A stretch of 64,000 nt of DNA from Callaeas wilsoni (Eukaryota; Chordata; Aves; Passeriformes; Callaeidae). Below are positions 12,039-24,700 of the stretch, one piece after another. Location: contig VWPU01012144.1 of NCBI GenBank assembly GCA_013398955.1, forward strand, positions 186,001-250,000. Reading direction: 5' to 3'. The position numbers and the translations under genes were made by a program. Within the stretch, counting starts at the first letter, position 1. Every line of letters begins with the position of its first letter. The notes below the pieces were generated by a model, which did no database searches, was not told the origin of the DNA, and worked only from the letters and a program-made list of their open reading frames with translations.

Positions 12039-12380
12039 TGTGGGCTTCTAAGCAGGGGTTTAGAGATGCAGCGCGGTAGGAGTCTAGAGTGAGGAATGAA
12101 TTATTTATTAAATTTACAATACTATTTACATATTCTAGTTCTATAAAGCAATTGAACAGTGTTTATATTTCTCCTAGGGTGATTGGTCAAAATCTCAGAC
12201 ACCCACTTAGGAATGTTTTTTCCTAATATAATGTACACACGGTCAGAAGATACCAGATATGAATGCTATTTACAAAAACCCTATCTATTGTTTACATAGC
12301 TTACACAGCAAAGGAAAAGTTCTCACAGAATGAATGCAAGAAGAGAAAATTTCCCTGCTAACAGCATTTCAGCATCCACA
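12039..12380 (-). mobile_element. Solo LTR, 342 bp, minus strand
   Basis: Read on the minus strand, the block starts TGTGGATGC (12380) and ends AAGCCCACA (12039), giving the TG...CA ends expected of an LTR. In order it carries a CCAAT box (ATTGG at 12182-12186 on plus), a TATA box (ATATAAAC, 12161-12168 on plus) and an AATAAA signal (12104-12109 on plus). This is a compact promoter-polyadenylation layout typical of retroviral LTRs. Short flanking target duplications of 4-6 bp are absent. Instead it is flanked by the 101 bp repeats, which is unusual. No internal retroviral sequence is present. Confidence 0.75.
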
Positions 12381-12481
12381 GAAAGGGATCTCTGTCACTA
12401 TTTATTACAGGAACTGTCACAGGTAAGGGTAGTTACTAGGGAAAGGAGAGGCCTTCCTGGACTTTCCTCTCCACCCCTAGG
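12381..12481. repeat. 101 bp direct repeat, right copy
   Basis: Right-hand copy of the block at 11938-12038. It differs at three positions (near 12396 and 12418-12419). The junction on its right (GACTGCCTG) is unique sequence, so the pattern is repeat-LTR-repeat rather than a longer tandem array. Confidence 0.9.
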
Positions 12482-13600
12482 GACTGCCTGAATTTGGACT
12501 TTGCTGGGTTACGTTGCCATAATCTTGTGCTGCCGTAACACCAGTGGGTCAGTTCAGTCTGCCCGAGCCTGTGGCTTCAGCCAGGCACAGCGATGACTCA
12601 GTTCATGTCGTGGTCAGTGTGGATAGTAAAGGTGCAGGGGAGTCAGGCATGGCTGGTCTCTGCAAAGCTGTCTCTGCTGACCGACCCGTCGTGTTTCTCC
12701 TCCTGAGCATCAGCAGATCATTTTGAAAGATACTTAAATCTTGAGCTCTCTTCGTGATACCAACCTGACCACACTGCACCTTGTTGCAGCTTCCGAAAGA
12801 GAACACACATTTCCTGGTTTTTAGAAATGAAGCTGGACTTGTGTTGCCAAATTTGGGATGCCTCTAATGTTTTCCTTTGATGCTTGCTGCTTGTGATCAT
12901 TGTGACTCATTTTCCAGCAGGAGTCAGAAGCTTTGTCTGCAAATGAAATTCCCATAGTGTACTCAATGACATCCAGCCCCATTTCCCAAACGTGCAGTCA
13001 AAATGGATCATAGAGAGAGAACAGGAGCATTAATCAGAGCCTTGGGATGGAAGCAGAACAGGGAGGACAGTCCATGTCTGACACAGGGATGCTGCTGCCA
13101 AGCTGGGAAATAAAGTTACATTTCAAAATACTATCTTTCTTCTTGACATTCCAAGTATTACGGAAAAACGTCGATGTAGTAAGCATCAGTGCTGGCATCC
13201 CTTTGTCCAGCACACAAATAATCTTGGCTGATCCCTAAGGAAAAGGCAGAAAAAGCCAAAGCCAAATATTTTTATCTTGTTTGCTTTTATCTCACAGTAG
13301 AAAAAATCTTCAGCATCTTTTGTGTGATGTAGGTTAAAATAACACCACTAGAGCCAGGAGGTTTTCTGTAATGTGAGAGCTGTTTCAGGAGTGTTATGTT
13401 ATCTAAACATAATCAAAATGTGCCTGATTATTTTTATCTGAGCCCGTTGTTTCTGTGCACTGCTGTGCAGAATAATAGTTTAAATAATAGTTCTTTTCCA
13501 AGAGGAAGACTTCAGAAAACTTTCCTGGTCATTTCATTCACTTTTTAATCTAATTTTTCCCAAACCTTTCTCAATCTGCCATAATTTTAGCTGTATTATA
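12482..13600. other. Single-copy DNA without a recognisable gene
   Basis: No element recognised. AT-rich in 13240-13560. Confidence 0.45.
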
Positions 13601-14158
13601 TTAGTATGCCGGCGTGCTGGCTGGGCCAGGAGAGCTGCAGCTTGTCCAGAGGTGCCCAACACGAGGGGAGGGCACCTTGTGTGCCTCGCTAGCCAGCCGC
13701 CTCGCCCGTGCGGCAGAAGGCACTGACCCACACGTGCCCGGGGCTTAAGGATTGCCCAAGCGTAGCCAGAGATCAATGAGCGAGGCTCATTGGCCGGTAT
13801 TCCAAGGGTTTATTGTAGAAACTCCCTCGAAGGGATCCGGACACGAAGAGGGGAGGAACTTCCAACCACGGTGCATTTAAAAGGGGTACAAAAAGGAGGT
13901 GGGGATGACATAGCAATGACCCATAGGAAGAAGGGAAGGGTGGGACAGGTTTGGTTACCTTTTCTTAGGAGATACAAGGGGTGTCTGTCAACTGTCAATC
14001 AGACAGACCAAGCCTACATCAGGTCACAGGAATTCGGTGGGAGAAGTCATTCTCACAGAGGGGGATTTAACCTTTGGAGCCAGCCCACCAAACCTCTTTA
14101 TCTGGGCTGTGTGGCCCCCTGGGCATTACTGTGCTTGGTTCAGTCACCACAACACTGT
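13601..14158 (-). mobile_element. Solo LTR, minus strand (approximate ends)
   Basis: Read on the minus strand this has an AT-rich TATA-like TTTTAAAT (about 13875-13882 on plus) and then CTACAATAAACCCTTGG, where AATAAA is the polyadenylation signal (13809-13814 on plus). A CpG-rich U5-like tail follows, covering about 13610-13790 on plus. This is the usual promoter, R, U5 order. A closely similar polyadenylation region occurs at 58951-58973. I could not fix TG/CA ends or a target duplication, so both ends are approximate. No gag, pol or env is present. Confidence 0.6.
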
Positions 14159-15985
14159 ATCTGACATTCTTATGTAGTTCTGTGGCTTCCAGCTGACATT
14201 TGATCTCTGGTGCGGCCAAGACTGTTTCTGCTTCACTTCTAGTTGAGTTAGGGAGGCCAAGTGAGAGTCTATACCCAGCCATACCCACAAAATCTGTAGT
14301 AACCCCATAGATTTGGTTGTTTTAGGCCAGGTGCACACTGAGCTGAGCAGATTCTGGGATTCTCCAGCTGCAGAATTTTGGTTGTGGAGTTCCTGGAGAT
14401 TCCCCTGTACTGTCGGTGGATGTGTTGGCAGGATTGCATGAATTCTGTCTCAAACACCAGGTGTTTGTTTCTTGAAGCAGCTTTGCTGTGGAGCAGGTTC
14501 TCCTGTGCTTTAGGATGCCGGGAAGATAAAAAAGCCAGGGACTGTTGTACATTCTTGGTTGCTCGGTGTAGGGAGCCCTGTCAGACACGTGCCAGCAGAG
14601 ACTGCTCCGAAAGGGAGACGCTCAGGCATCTGCATGACCCAGGGCGGTGCCGTGCAGGGTGACAGTGGCACAGGAGGTGACTCAGCACCCTGGGGATCCG
14701 CGACCCGGACCGCGGTTCAGTCCCATGGGAACGGCGCGCTTCGGGATGCCGTCAGCAGAAGCACCTCATTAAGCAGACCACCAGAGAACGATGACAGCAG
14801 AGGCAATATTTTCAATTCCCAGGAGGAAACACATGAAGCTTTCACATGAAACCTCCTGGCACTTGTTTATGGAAAAGTAGTATCCTGACCAAGATTTTTC
14901 CATAGTACAAGTTTTCTGGGCAGTTTTCTTGTCTTCCAAGCCTAAAATGCCCTCTTGAGTGGCATCCCAGTGACTCTTTGCCCCTGGAAAAAGAGCCATC
15001 TAGGAAGATTGTGCTTCCTGCTCTGGATTTGCAGTAGCAGCGCTGTGAATGAGGATCACAAATCCAAGAGCAGCTGTTGCTTAACGCCGCAGAACAAGAC
15101 AAGGCGTTGGGTTCGGTCCAGGCCTGATGTAAGCGAGGCTTGCAGGGCTTTCAGTATTGTTGAATTTGGCCTATTCTTCTTACGCAGGAACGGATTGTGC
15201 TGCCTACTTGGCTGTCCCATCCTTTATCCTGAGCCAAAGGAGTCTAAGACTATTTGTGGAATCTGAAAATGAAATCCTGGCCCTTTTTGACTCAATGGGC
15301 ATTTTGGTGTTGACTTCCACAGGGCGGGAATTTCACCCTGAGTATCCCAGATGTCAGGAATATTTTCTGGTTTTGTGATTCTCTGTGGAAGATGTTAGAT
15401 GCTGTTTTCCTTAGCTCTGCTTGGGCATAAGGGACCTGCCTGGATTATTTTAGTTGGCAAATACATTTTTCCAGCATCTGTGGCAGAAATAGCTCTTTGC
15501 ATGAAGTGCCAGGCTAAGTAGCTCCTGTTAAGTAGCCCCTCTGCAGTTCTGCAGTTAACACCAGCTGCTACTGCCAGACCCCTTCCGTGGGCTGTGAAAT
15601 GTCCAACTTTGTGGTGGCTGCTGCTGTTCTACTGCGTGTTTAAAAAAAAAATAAATCTTCAAGATACAGCTTTGTTTTTGGGGTAAAGCAGGAATTGTGA
15701 AATCCTGGCACCAGCACAGGCCAAGGCAAAGCTTCAGTGGGTTGAAGCAGGATAATAAGTATTTTATCTGAGAAGTTTAATGGGACTGAAAAGTCCGTAT
15801 CCCAGTCCTGATGTGGGCTAACACTTGACATTCCCTTTGCTGGTGTTGAACCAGGAAGCATCAGGAGTGTGGGGGTTTCCAGCAGGAAGCTGCAGAGGGC
15901 TTCAGGGCTTTGAAATGTTTCCGTGGTGAATTCAGGGAAGGAAGGAGGGATGCAGTCTTAGCAATAAGTAAACTGGTTTTAAGTA
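14159..15985. other. Single-copy DNA with a small CpG cluster
   Basis: No gene recognised. A CpG-enriched patch lies at about 14585-14765, ending near GGAACGGCGCGCTTC. It has no LTR features. Several overlapping open frames in this patch are probably a result of composition. Confidence 0.4.
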
Positions 15986-16140
15986 TTATGCTGGGCTTTG
16001 GGAGAGCTGGATTCATTCCTGGTATGACTTAGGGCAATCACTGCAGACCAGAGCTTTTCTAAAGCACATGTGACCCTGTGGACATCTCAGAAGTGATTTC
16101 AAGTCCCAGCTCTCATGCAAAGCTGAAAGATTTAGAAACC
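15986..16140 (+). mobile_element. Possible ancient CORE-SINE (MIR-like) relic
   Basis: The words GAGCTGGATTCATTCCTGG and TATGACTTAGGGCAATCACTG resemble the core of MIR-type tRNA-derived SINEs, in which a 'ctggttcgaatcc' like stretch is followed by 'tgactttgggcaagtcact'. The match is short and diverged. I can name only the superfamily, and chance similarity is possible. Confidence 0.3.
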
Positions 16141-17579
16141 TAAACACTCCTGAAAACCCTTGAAGAAGTCTTATTGCCTTCTTACAGCACTTAAACAACT
16201 TTATGTGCTTAATTTATCTACAGACCTGCCTTCTTATCCCTTCATTCCACACCTCTGAACAGGGTACAGTCTTTGCTTCTCTCATCTCACGCTTGCCAGG
16301 TCCACACTAGAAAATAAAGCTGGCCAAGAGCTCTCATCTAAAGGCAAGTGGTCCATGAACAGCTCGTGTCTGTGAAGCTTCCCTGCCCAAAACCCCAAAC
16401 CAGCTCTGGTCCATAATGCTTATTGAAATGGGGTCAGTGGCCCACAGGGGTGTCCTGATTTATCAGCCTTTTGGTACTTCTGCTTGGGCATCAGGGTGGC
16501 CTCTTGAATCAGGAGTTCTGAGAGTCTCTGTGCTGCAGTTCTTGCATCCTATTCTACCAGTGTTCACCTGGAATCATAGAATAATTGTTATTGTTTGGGT
16601 TTCTTAAGTTTTAGGTCACGGTGCTCGTTCCACAAGATTTCATGTGCCCAGTTGCCAGATGAATTAAAGGTTTCTTTTCCATTTGGTAGTGTTTTGTAGC
16701 AATTAATCTTATTTTTTAAACATCAGCACCTGTTCCTTGACAGCTTCCTTGCTCCCTTTCCCATTTCTGACACAAGTAATTAATTTATTGAGGTATTATT
16801 GTATTTCATAGCTGAGCTTACTTTTGAAAATTTGTTAGAGAGGACCTAAATAAATCAGCAGTTCACTCAGCAACACCATTAATGTGGGTAATAAAACAAA
16901 ATTTATAAATTTGTCGCAGACCTTGAAAGTGGTGCCAAAACCTTTTAAATCCACACACCACATCCACTTTTCTTCCACACACCTCTCTTGCCATGCTGGT
17001 CACATTTTTGGTGTCTGTGGCAGGGTGGCTCCAACTTTGAGGCAGATTTTAATTCTTTATAATCCGGTAAATATCCAAAGCCCTGGATCTGTTGCCCAGA
17101 TGACAACATCCTGTAAAACCTACCAAGTTCAGTTCTTTAAAACAATTTATAGTCTTTAATTGAAGGACTGAAATGAATTAAGTATGCATTTAAAAACCCT
17201 CCCACAAAACAATACGACAAACAAGCCATTTTCTTGTTTTTAACAAAAAGAGTGTAAAACTGTAGGTCTCATTCATGCACAAATACTGTACACAGATGAG
17301 AGACACCCCTTCAATCCAGGCTCATTTATTCCACCTGAAAGTATTTTTTTGAGAAATAGCTGTTTCCTGTGAGGAGGGAAGATCCCTTTGCCAAGAGAGT
17401 CGTCCACACTGCAGAATACCAACATAGTGGTGCTGCTTAAAATTAGGAGGCCATAACCCTAAATAAACCAGGTGTAGTATTACAGAAAGTGAATGTTCTG
17501 TGGAGGGCCCTTGCGGAAAATAATTGATCAGGAAATAGCTTTGCAATCAAAATTAAGACTGCAAATCAAGGATCAGGAT
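16141..17579. other. Single-copy DNA without a recognisable gene
   Basis: No mobile element, RNA gene or coding region recognised. Confidence 0.45.
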
Positions 17580-17972
17580 AGGACACATTCAGGAAGGACA
17601 AGGAACTACTGGAGAGGGTCCAGTAGAGGCCACAAGGATGATGAGCAGTCTGTTTTGAGGAGAGACTGGGCATGTTTATTTTGGAGAAGAGAAGGCTGAG
17701 AGGGCATCACATGAATCCATGTAGATATCTCAAAGTGGTGCCAAGGAAGGTGCCAGACTCTTTTCAGCGGTGCCCAGTGACAGGATGAGGAGCGCTGGCC
17801 ATAAACTGAAGCACAAGGGATTCCACCTTAACATGAGGAAGAACTTCTTTACATTGAGGGTAGCAGAGCACTGGAACAGCTGCCCAGAGAGGCTGTGGAG
17901 TCTCCCTCTCTGGAGACATCCCAAACCCACCTGGAGGTGTTCCTGTGTCACCTCCTCCAGATACCCCCCCTG
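17580..17972 (+). mobile_element. CR1 LINE, 3' part, segment before nested LTR
   Basis: This is the left segment of a 5'-truncated CR1 copy, corresponding to the end of ORF2 and the 3' UTR. Diagnostic words occur in the CR1 order: CTGGAGAGGGTCCAGTAGAGG (17609), GGAGAAGAGAAGGCTGAGAGG, ACATGAGGAAGAACTTCTTTAC, GCACTGGAACAGCTGCCCAG and CCCTCTCTGGAGACATCC. It stops at a CCCCTG that is duplicated on the far side of the inserted LTR and resumes at 18640. It is a dead copy without an intact reverse transcriptase. Confidence 0.92.
17967..17972. repeat. Left target-site duplication CCCCTG
   Basis: These six bases lie directly before the LTR start TGTTGGGG and are repeated directly after its end at 18634-18639. 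Confidence 0.85.
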
Positions 17973-18633
17973 TGTTGGGGAAGATAAAATAGGAAAGCCT
18001 TATAAATATAATTGCCTGGCAAAAGATGCTGAGAATAGGGAAACTATAAGTGAGATTGAAATGAAAGCAAGCTTTGAGATACCAAGCCTTAGTTACTGAA
18101 CAACTGGTAAACAATGGTATGGCCGGCAGAAGGTAATCCTCTCTCTGATTGAACAATGCCCTCTGCCTGCTGACAAGTCCAAGGGTCAGAGCAGACCCTG
18201 CTAGCTTGGCAGCAGGGGTCCAAAGAGTAGTTTCTAGAGTTTAAAATGTAACACAGTATGGTAATGTAACAATTCTTATAGGCTGTATGTAAATACTATA
18301 GGATCTGTATCTTGTACTAAATTGGTTAGTAGAAATTAGAATATTCAACACAGAAAAAGATATATTGTAAATGATCACTTTGCTCTCTTAGCCCACTTCT
18401 CCTCTCCTTTTACAACTTCCACTACTTCCCCTTGCCCTTACTCTTTCTTGCTCTTACCTTTGCTTCTCTTGCTCTTCTACTTTTCTAACCTGCTTGGAGC
18501 TGCGGCTGGCAGCTCCAAGCAAGGCCACTATACCCACGCCCTTCATAAATAAACTACACACTCTGAGACCTAACTACAGAGATCTCTCGTTTATAGCCAT
18601 CCCGACCGTCCAAACCGAGAAGAAGTTCCCACA
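17973..18633 (+). mobile_element. Solo LTR (661 bp) nested in a CR1
   Basis: The element begins TGTTGGGGAAG and ends GTTCCCACA, giving TG...CA ends with a short imperfect inverted repeat. AATAAA at 18548-18553 sets the sense as plus. A pyrimidine-rich stretch (18380-18490) lies upstream of the polyadenylation region. CCCCTG is duplicated on both sides, and removing the element plus one copy restores a continuous CR1 reading through CCCCTGCCTTGG. Six-base duplications are typical of class II (beta-retrovirus or ERVK-like) elements, so I infer that class. There is no internal region, so it arose by recombination between two LTRs of a provirus. Confidence 0.9.
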
Positions 18634-18639
18634 CCCCTG

Positions 18640-18706
18640 CCTTGGAAGGGGTGTCAGACTGGAGGATCTGCAGAGGTCCCTTCAAACTCGAACTATTCTG
18701 TGATCA
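18640..18706 (+). mobile_element. CR1 LINE, 3' tail after nested LTR
   Basis: Continues the CR1 copy interrupted at 17972. It reads GGATCTGCAGAGGTCCCTTC and ends ACTATTCTGTGATCATGA, the expected CR1 3' tail with its short TTCTGTGAT-type ending. It belongs to the same insertion as 17580-17972. Confidence 0.9.
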
Positions 18707-21700
18707 TGAGGATGGCATGGAGTATTGCAGGGCAGTAATACCAGCTCCGTGTGGCTGCTCTTCCTTGCCAAGCTGAACCCTTTTCCTTTACCCATCCAAA
18801 CTCTCCCTGTGCCTCATTTTCAGCCTCTCTTGCAGTCAGTGATTGAGCTGTAGCTGTCAGAATCCTTCGCAAAGCCCTGTGGGCCATGAGGAGGTTGAAG
18901 CTTTACCTTCTTCCTCCAGCGTTGGTGCCCACTTTGGAAGTGCTTCCATGCAGATCTTTGCAGAGCTTTGTGTGCTGTAGGAGAGCACTTTAAAAGCAGA
19001 GTTTCCATCGGTTTCATGGATGCATTCATGGATGGCAGGAGCAGGTCAATAAAATCTATGGCCAAATCTCAGGGACAGCCAGTCAAAGCCTTTAATAAGA
19101 GGCGACTTGAACTGTAGCTATGGAAAGGATTGGGACAGCCTGCAGAGCTCCCCTGAAGCCTGTTACCATCTGAATGGCTCTAGTGTTATCTCTTTCCAGT
19201 GCTCCATGCCTGTTCCATTCAGACTTTTATGTCTTTCCACTGAGCAGCCAGCTGATCATAACCAACAGGGTTTTATTTTAATTTCCCAATAGGGTTTTTG
19301 TTTTTCTTGAAAAAATGACTGAGACCCGAAGGATTTTCCAGCTGGAAAATAAGACCTGTCAGTTGGAAATTCTGAGTAGATCGAAGTAGACACCTGTATA
19401 ATTCTTTGGATGTATTACATGGCTGGAAAGGAGTGTGAGGGTGCAAGGAAAATGAAGGGGGCAGGAGAAGAACTTAAGGAGTCTATTATGACCATAGTTG
19501 GTTTTCATTTTTCCTTTTCCTCCCTAAAAGTAAATTTTGTTTAGCAAAAATGGTCAGAGGTGAGTAATATTGGCCACAATAGATTGGAATGTTCAGTGAC
19601 AATGGAATTTATGCTGGACCATAGGATGTGCTGATGCTGTGCTGAAACTGGTGCTCTCACTATGGCAGAGGGAGATTTTGGGAAAAGCGTCTGGGACTCG
19701 ATTATTCCTTTACCTCAGTGGACTTCCACATTATAAGGCATTGCCATAACTGACAGCCTGCATCAGCTCAGCTCTTTTGGGTGGCTGGGAAGTGAAAAAG
19801 TTGATTTCTTCTCTTCAAGTTTGAGGAAAAAAATAACCCAAGAGCTTTGTAATAATTATCACAGTGGAGTCCAAACTGTGTAAAACTTGTCCAAATACTC
19901 CTGTTGGTCCTGACCACTAAACTGCTTTGTTAATTTGCTCAGACATATTTAGGTGAACCTGGAACTTTCCTTTAGTGGTCGTGCAGGTAAGCAATGCAAA
20001 ATTGAGCTTTACCAGTTTTATTCCTGTGTGATCAAGGGCTTGTTATTAGTTTCAGTGTTTGGTTGAACCTGAAATGTGAAGAGAAATCGGGGACTCAAAA
20101 GCACAGAGGACTGAACCTGAAGGAAGGATTTGTACAGCCTGCTGTGACCTGAAATCCCTAAGCTTTGCACAGCTGTAGAAGGAAATCCATTTTGGAGTCT
20201 ATTATATTCAGACATGACTATAAAACGCAACCTCTCAAGTGCATGTCCCAGGAATAAAGAATTAGACATTTAGGGAATGTGTTCAAATATTATTTATACT
20301 TTAATTCATCAAGCAAAAGAACTAAACTAAAAGCCTGGGCTGAGATTTTTTTTCAGTTTGTACTCAGGTAATAAGTTTATGATGTTTTATAAGCAGAGGG
20401 CACAGAGGCAATTTCCCTGCATGGTGCTGGAGGAAAGGGCTGTATCTTGCCCTGTGCCTGGTACCCTGGGTCTTTTGTTGCAGCTGGGGCCTCTGACTGA
20501 AACTTGTCCTCTTCCATACCCAGGACAAAGCTAAAAATAATTGTACTTGGATAATGGATTATGAAATAATTATAAAACATTTTAAATTATAGCAAAATCA
20601 GCATGGGTCTAGAGATTAGCTGCAATGCCAAGACCTAAACCAGCTGGAATAATCTAGAACAAAACCCTACTTTAACTTGTTATTTCCATGGTTTAAAAAT
20701 ACACCTTCTCACTGCTGAGCCTTTGGTGTTGGTGGTCGCGTTGCATCCTGTTGTTAGCACCTGGAGCCATGCTGGGAAAATCCAGTTCTTGGCACGTAGA
20801 AGCTAATGCTTCCCATCGACCTGTCGTTGCCAAATTACATGGAAAGCATTCTCTTGCCAGGTCACTAGAAATTAGATTAATTGTAGCACAGAAACCACAG
20901 GGAGGGAGGGAAAAAAGCAGTGTTGTGCCTCTGAATATCACTGTACGCCTTGGTTTTACAACAGCAGAGTCAGGCTGAAGCAGAATCACCGGGCAGGCTG
21001 CACAGAAGTGTTTCCACTGCTTTCACAGCTCCTTGGTGGTGGGATTCAGTATGGAAGTGATGAATGTACTGGTTCCAGTAACCACAGGGGCCATGGGAGC
21101 AGGATGGTGAAAAGGGATATGATTGACATATGTAGATATTAATCGAGTGGCTGACAGCATCACTTGGAATTCTGTTTCCTTCTTCTGAAACAATTTCTGC
21201 TTAGAGCAGAGGCCAGAAAGGCTTCAGCCTCTTAGAGGAGATCAAAAACATAAAGAGGCCAAGGTCTTTGTGGAAGTGCAGAGCTGTGTTGTGCCAGGCC
21301 CTTGCTGTGGGCACAGCTGTGGAAATGTCCTTGTACCTTTGTTTTCCGTGGTGCCGTGTTGCCCAGCTCTGCTGGACACTGGCATTTTCCAGAAGATCTG
21401 ACCTCCTCCATGTGGCTTTTCCAAACACCCTGAGTCTCAGCTGCCCAACGGAGCCAGGGCATTCAGCCTGGCTGCCTCAGCAAACCTGCACCACTGGGGC
21501 ACAGAAACAAGGGCATAGAACAGTCAGCTTTTTTTCTCCTCTCTGCTTTATGTGAAAATCTAAAATCTCCTTCTGGGCCACAGCCTCCAGGCAGTTCTTA
21601 CCAGAGGTAGCTCATGAGATTGAACAGACAAATTTCTCTCTTGTAGAATATTTTCTCAAGCAGAGGAGAAGCCACACTTGTATTTCTCACCAGCATAGAC

Positions 21701-24700
21701 CATTTCTTCTGGGTCGAATGGGAAGATTTTCAGGTGTGTTCAGCTTCACTGCCCTGGGCTTTCCCATTGATTTCCCAGGAGTAAGTTAGGTCTGTGTCTG
21801 TGGGCTCTTCACCGAGACAGGCTGGAGAGGTGACAGACCTGTCCCTTACTGAGTTTGCGGAGCTGGGAGGCAGAGGTTGTTCTCCACCCTGGCATTCACC
21901 TGCCTGAAGACATGGAAAAGTCTTGAAGGCACAGGACAGCTCCCACGACTTGGTTTGCTGACTCTGATATGTTGCAAAGCAGTACTTTACTGCTGGATAG
22001 TGTTTTGGGATGAAAATGCATATGGCATGTGTTCCCATTTTATAGTGTGGAGGAATTCCCAGCCATGCAAGATCAAATTTAAGCATCTGACATAGAGGGA
22101 ATAATGAGCAAAGAATGGCAAATAACCAGTAGCTTTTTTATAGACACAGACCTTAGGTCAGTCACACTGGCATGGAAACAGGTGCTTCGTGTGTATTCCC
22201 ACAAATAAAACATCCTAAGGAGCAACGCCAGCTTACAGCAAACAAAACAAGGGTATTAAGACTATCGAGGGAGAGAAGTGCTTGGAACATAAATGAATAT
22301 TCATAAATACTTGCATCCCTCCTGTGTGATGTCTGGCCATATTCCCATGTGTTGTCCTTCCCCTGCATTAGGACTGGCATTAGGTTGTGTAAGAACTTGA
22401 ACATTTAGCTAATCCAAGTCTTACCTCAGACAGGGAAATAAAAACTGTCTTTAGTCAAATTTAGCAAAGAGCAATTTTGGAGTAGTCTTCTATTGTTGTA
22501 GCCGATGAGTGGGACTGTTCTGAGGGCACAAAGGAGCAAAGCTTTGGATGAAAGCTCTGGTCCCAGGCCCACAAGAGCAGGCCAGCTGCTACCTGTGTTA
22601 TGTAGGAGGAAGCTAATGGAACAAAGTAGTTCAAATAGGATTTATTTATTTACTGGACATGCTTACAGCGTGGACTGCTTGAGAACACAGGCTTTATTTT
22701 ACCTATGTCTGTCTTGAAAGAAACCAAACTCCTTTCTGGTGACTTTGGCCACAAGCAGTGTCAGTGGAGCAGTCTCTCTAAGGCATTCCTCTTGCAGCTA
22801 TGGAAAATCCCTCAGGGTTAGCAACTTTCAGATGCAGAGTTACTTAAATGCTGTAGGATACCTTTTAAAAAAGAATGGTTGTCCAAAAGCAGCCAGCATA
22901 TGGCTGTAGCTGAGAGAGGAAGAGAGAAGGATCTTTCAAAAAGGAGGAGTAGATCCTTCCCTATTTTCTGGAGAAAATATTTCCTGTTCTATAAAAAGGC
23001 AGACTGACTAGTATGTAACATAAACTATTATAGAACAAATACTTCAACGACACCTTGGGTCTGCTGGTAAATTCATGCTATCTGTGTCTGTGATGTAGTG
23101 GAGAATGTTGTTCAGCAGTTTGTATCAGGACATGCTTGTCCTCTTGTGCCATCAGCCTCTGGTTCAGGAAGCTGTTGAAGCACGTGCCTGATTCCCAGCA
23201 CACGAGAAGTCCCATTGATTTCAGCCTGCAGTATAAAACTAGCACCTCTCATAATTATTAGGGTGCATTCCTGAGTCCTAGACATCCACTGATCGCTCAG
23301 CCAATGTGCCCAACTCTACTTTATCACATCAGCAGCTTCCTTCTTGTGAAAAAAGCACAAGAGCTGATTTCTTGCCAAAAGTTATAACTCTAGTTTGTTA
23401 CTCAAACCTTTCCTTGGGTCTAGTCATTTAAAGGTCTACCTGATCACTTATTGCATCCCATTAAAAGCAGTCTACAAAATGCCAGCTGTGTGGATAAAGT
23501 CACAGGTCTTTTCCACTTCCCATAGTTTTTCCTTTAAGTCTTCAGTCTGAGCAAGGCACTAAGGCTTAATTTGGTCTTTGGGTTTTTTTAGGAGATTTTT
23601 TATGAGGATAGAATCTGAAGCCTCCTGCATAACAGATGATGCTTCTGTATTGTTGGAGGATGTGAGTAATTAAAGAATGCATCATGTCATAACTGCTGCA
23701 GCTGTAGAAAGGGGGTACATTTGTGGCTGAATCCTTTTAGCTGCGACGCAGCAAATGCGCCTGCGGTAGACTTTGGCAAATAACTTGAAAACTTCATAAT
23801 TAACTGGCTGTCAAAAATTTGGAAGCAAAACACAGGAGGTGGTTAGGAAATCAAAGTATGATGTGTTTTTAATCACAAAACACAAGGAAATTTTAAAAAT
23901 TTATGAGTAATAAATCTATATTGTTGGTACCAAATGGCTCCCTTTGCAGTCCTTTAATGTAACACCTGCGCTTCCTCTCTGTGAGTAACGACCCATTTTT
24001 GGACTGCCACAGGAGCAGTGCAAGAGGAGGTTTGCAGGCTCAGGAGAACAAAGCCAGGTTCCCAGACTGAGCTCTGACTGCACTTTAGGATTCCATTTAC
24101 AGTCTGTTTGGTTTGTAATTCAAATCGCTCCAGACCAGAGTTAATGTTTAGACCACAGCCACCTGAAATTTGCTTCAGGGCTGAAGCCCAGCCAGATTGC
24201 AAATGGAGGAAACACTTGAGGTTTGCTAAATACAGTTAATAGGGGATTAGAGGCTGGGTTTTTTATGGGAGCACAGGGAGGTCTGTAATAGGAAAAATAT
24301 TAAAATGCAAATATACAACTTCAGCCACGCTGAGCAGGATGCAGCTAATTGCACTCCAGCCATCACGTAGCTATGCTTCCTTTCATTAAGCAAAGGGAAA
24401 ATGAAAGGAAGAAGATATCAGGGCTAGCACAGGTTTTGATGAGGGACGATCTTTTACATCCAGCTCATGGGAAATGATCCAATGACTGTGTGACTGCACT
24501 GGGACTTCTAAGCTTCCAGAGATGATACTGGTCTTTCTGCTGTTGATTTGCTTTATGCACCAAGACTTGAGCAATTTTGTTTTCCATTTCCTTTTTTAAC
24601 GTTTAGCTCCTTGGAGCTCCTCCACAAAGTGCGTGCGTGTTCAATGTCTCGTGCAGTTGAGGTGTGGGCGGACCCATCATATGAGAATTCACCAGTGCCC

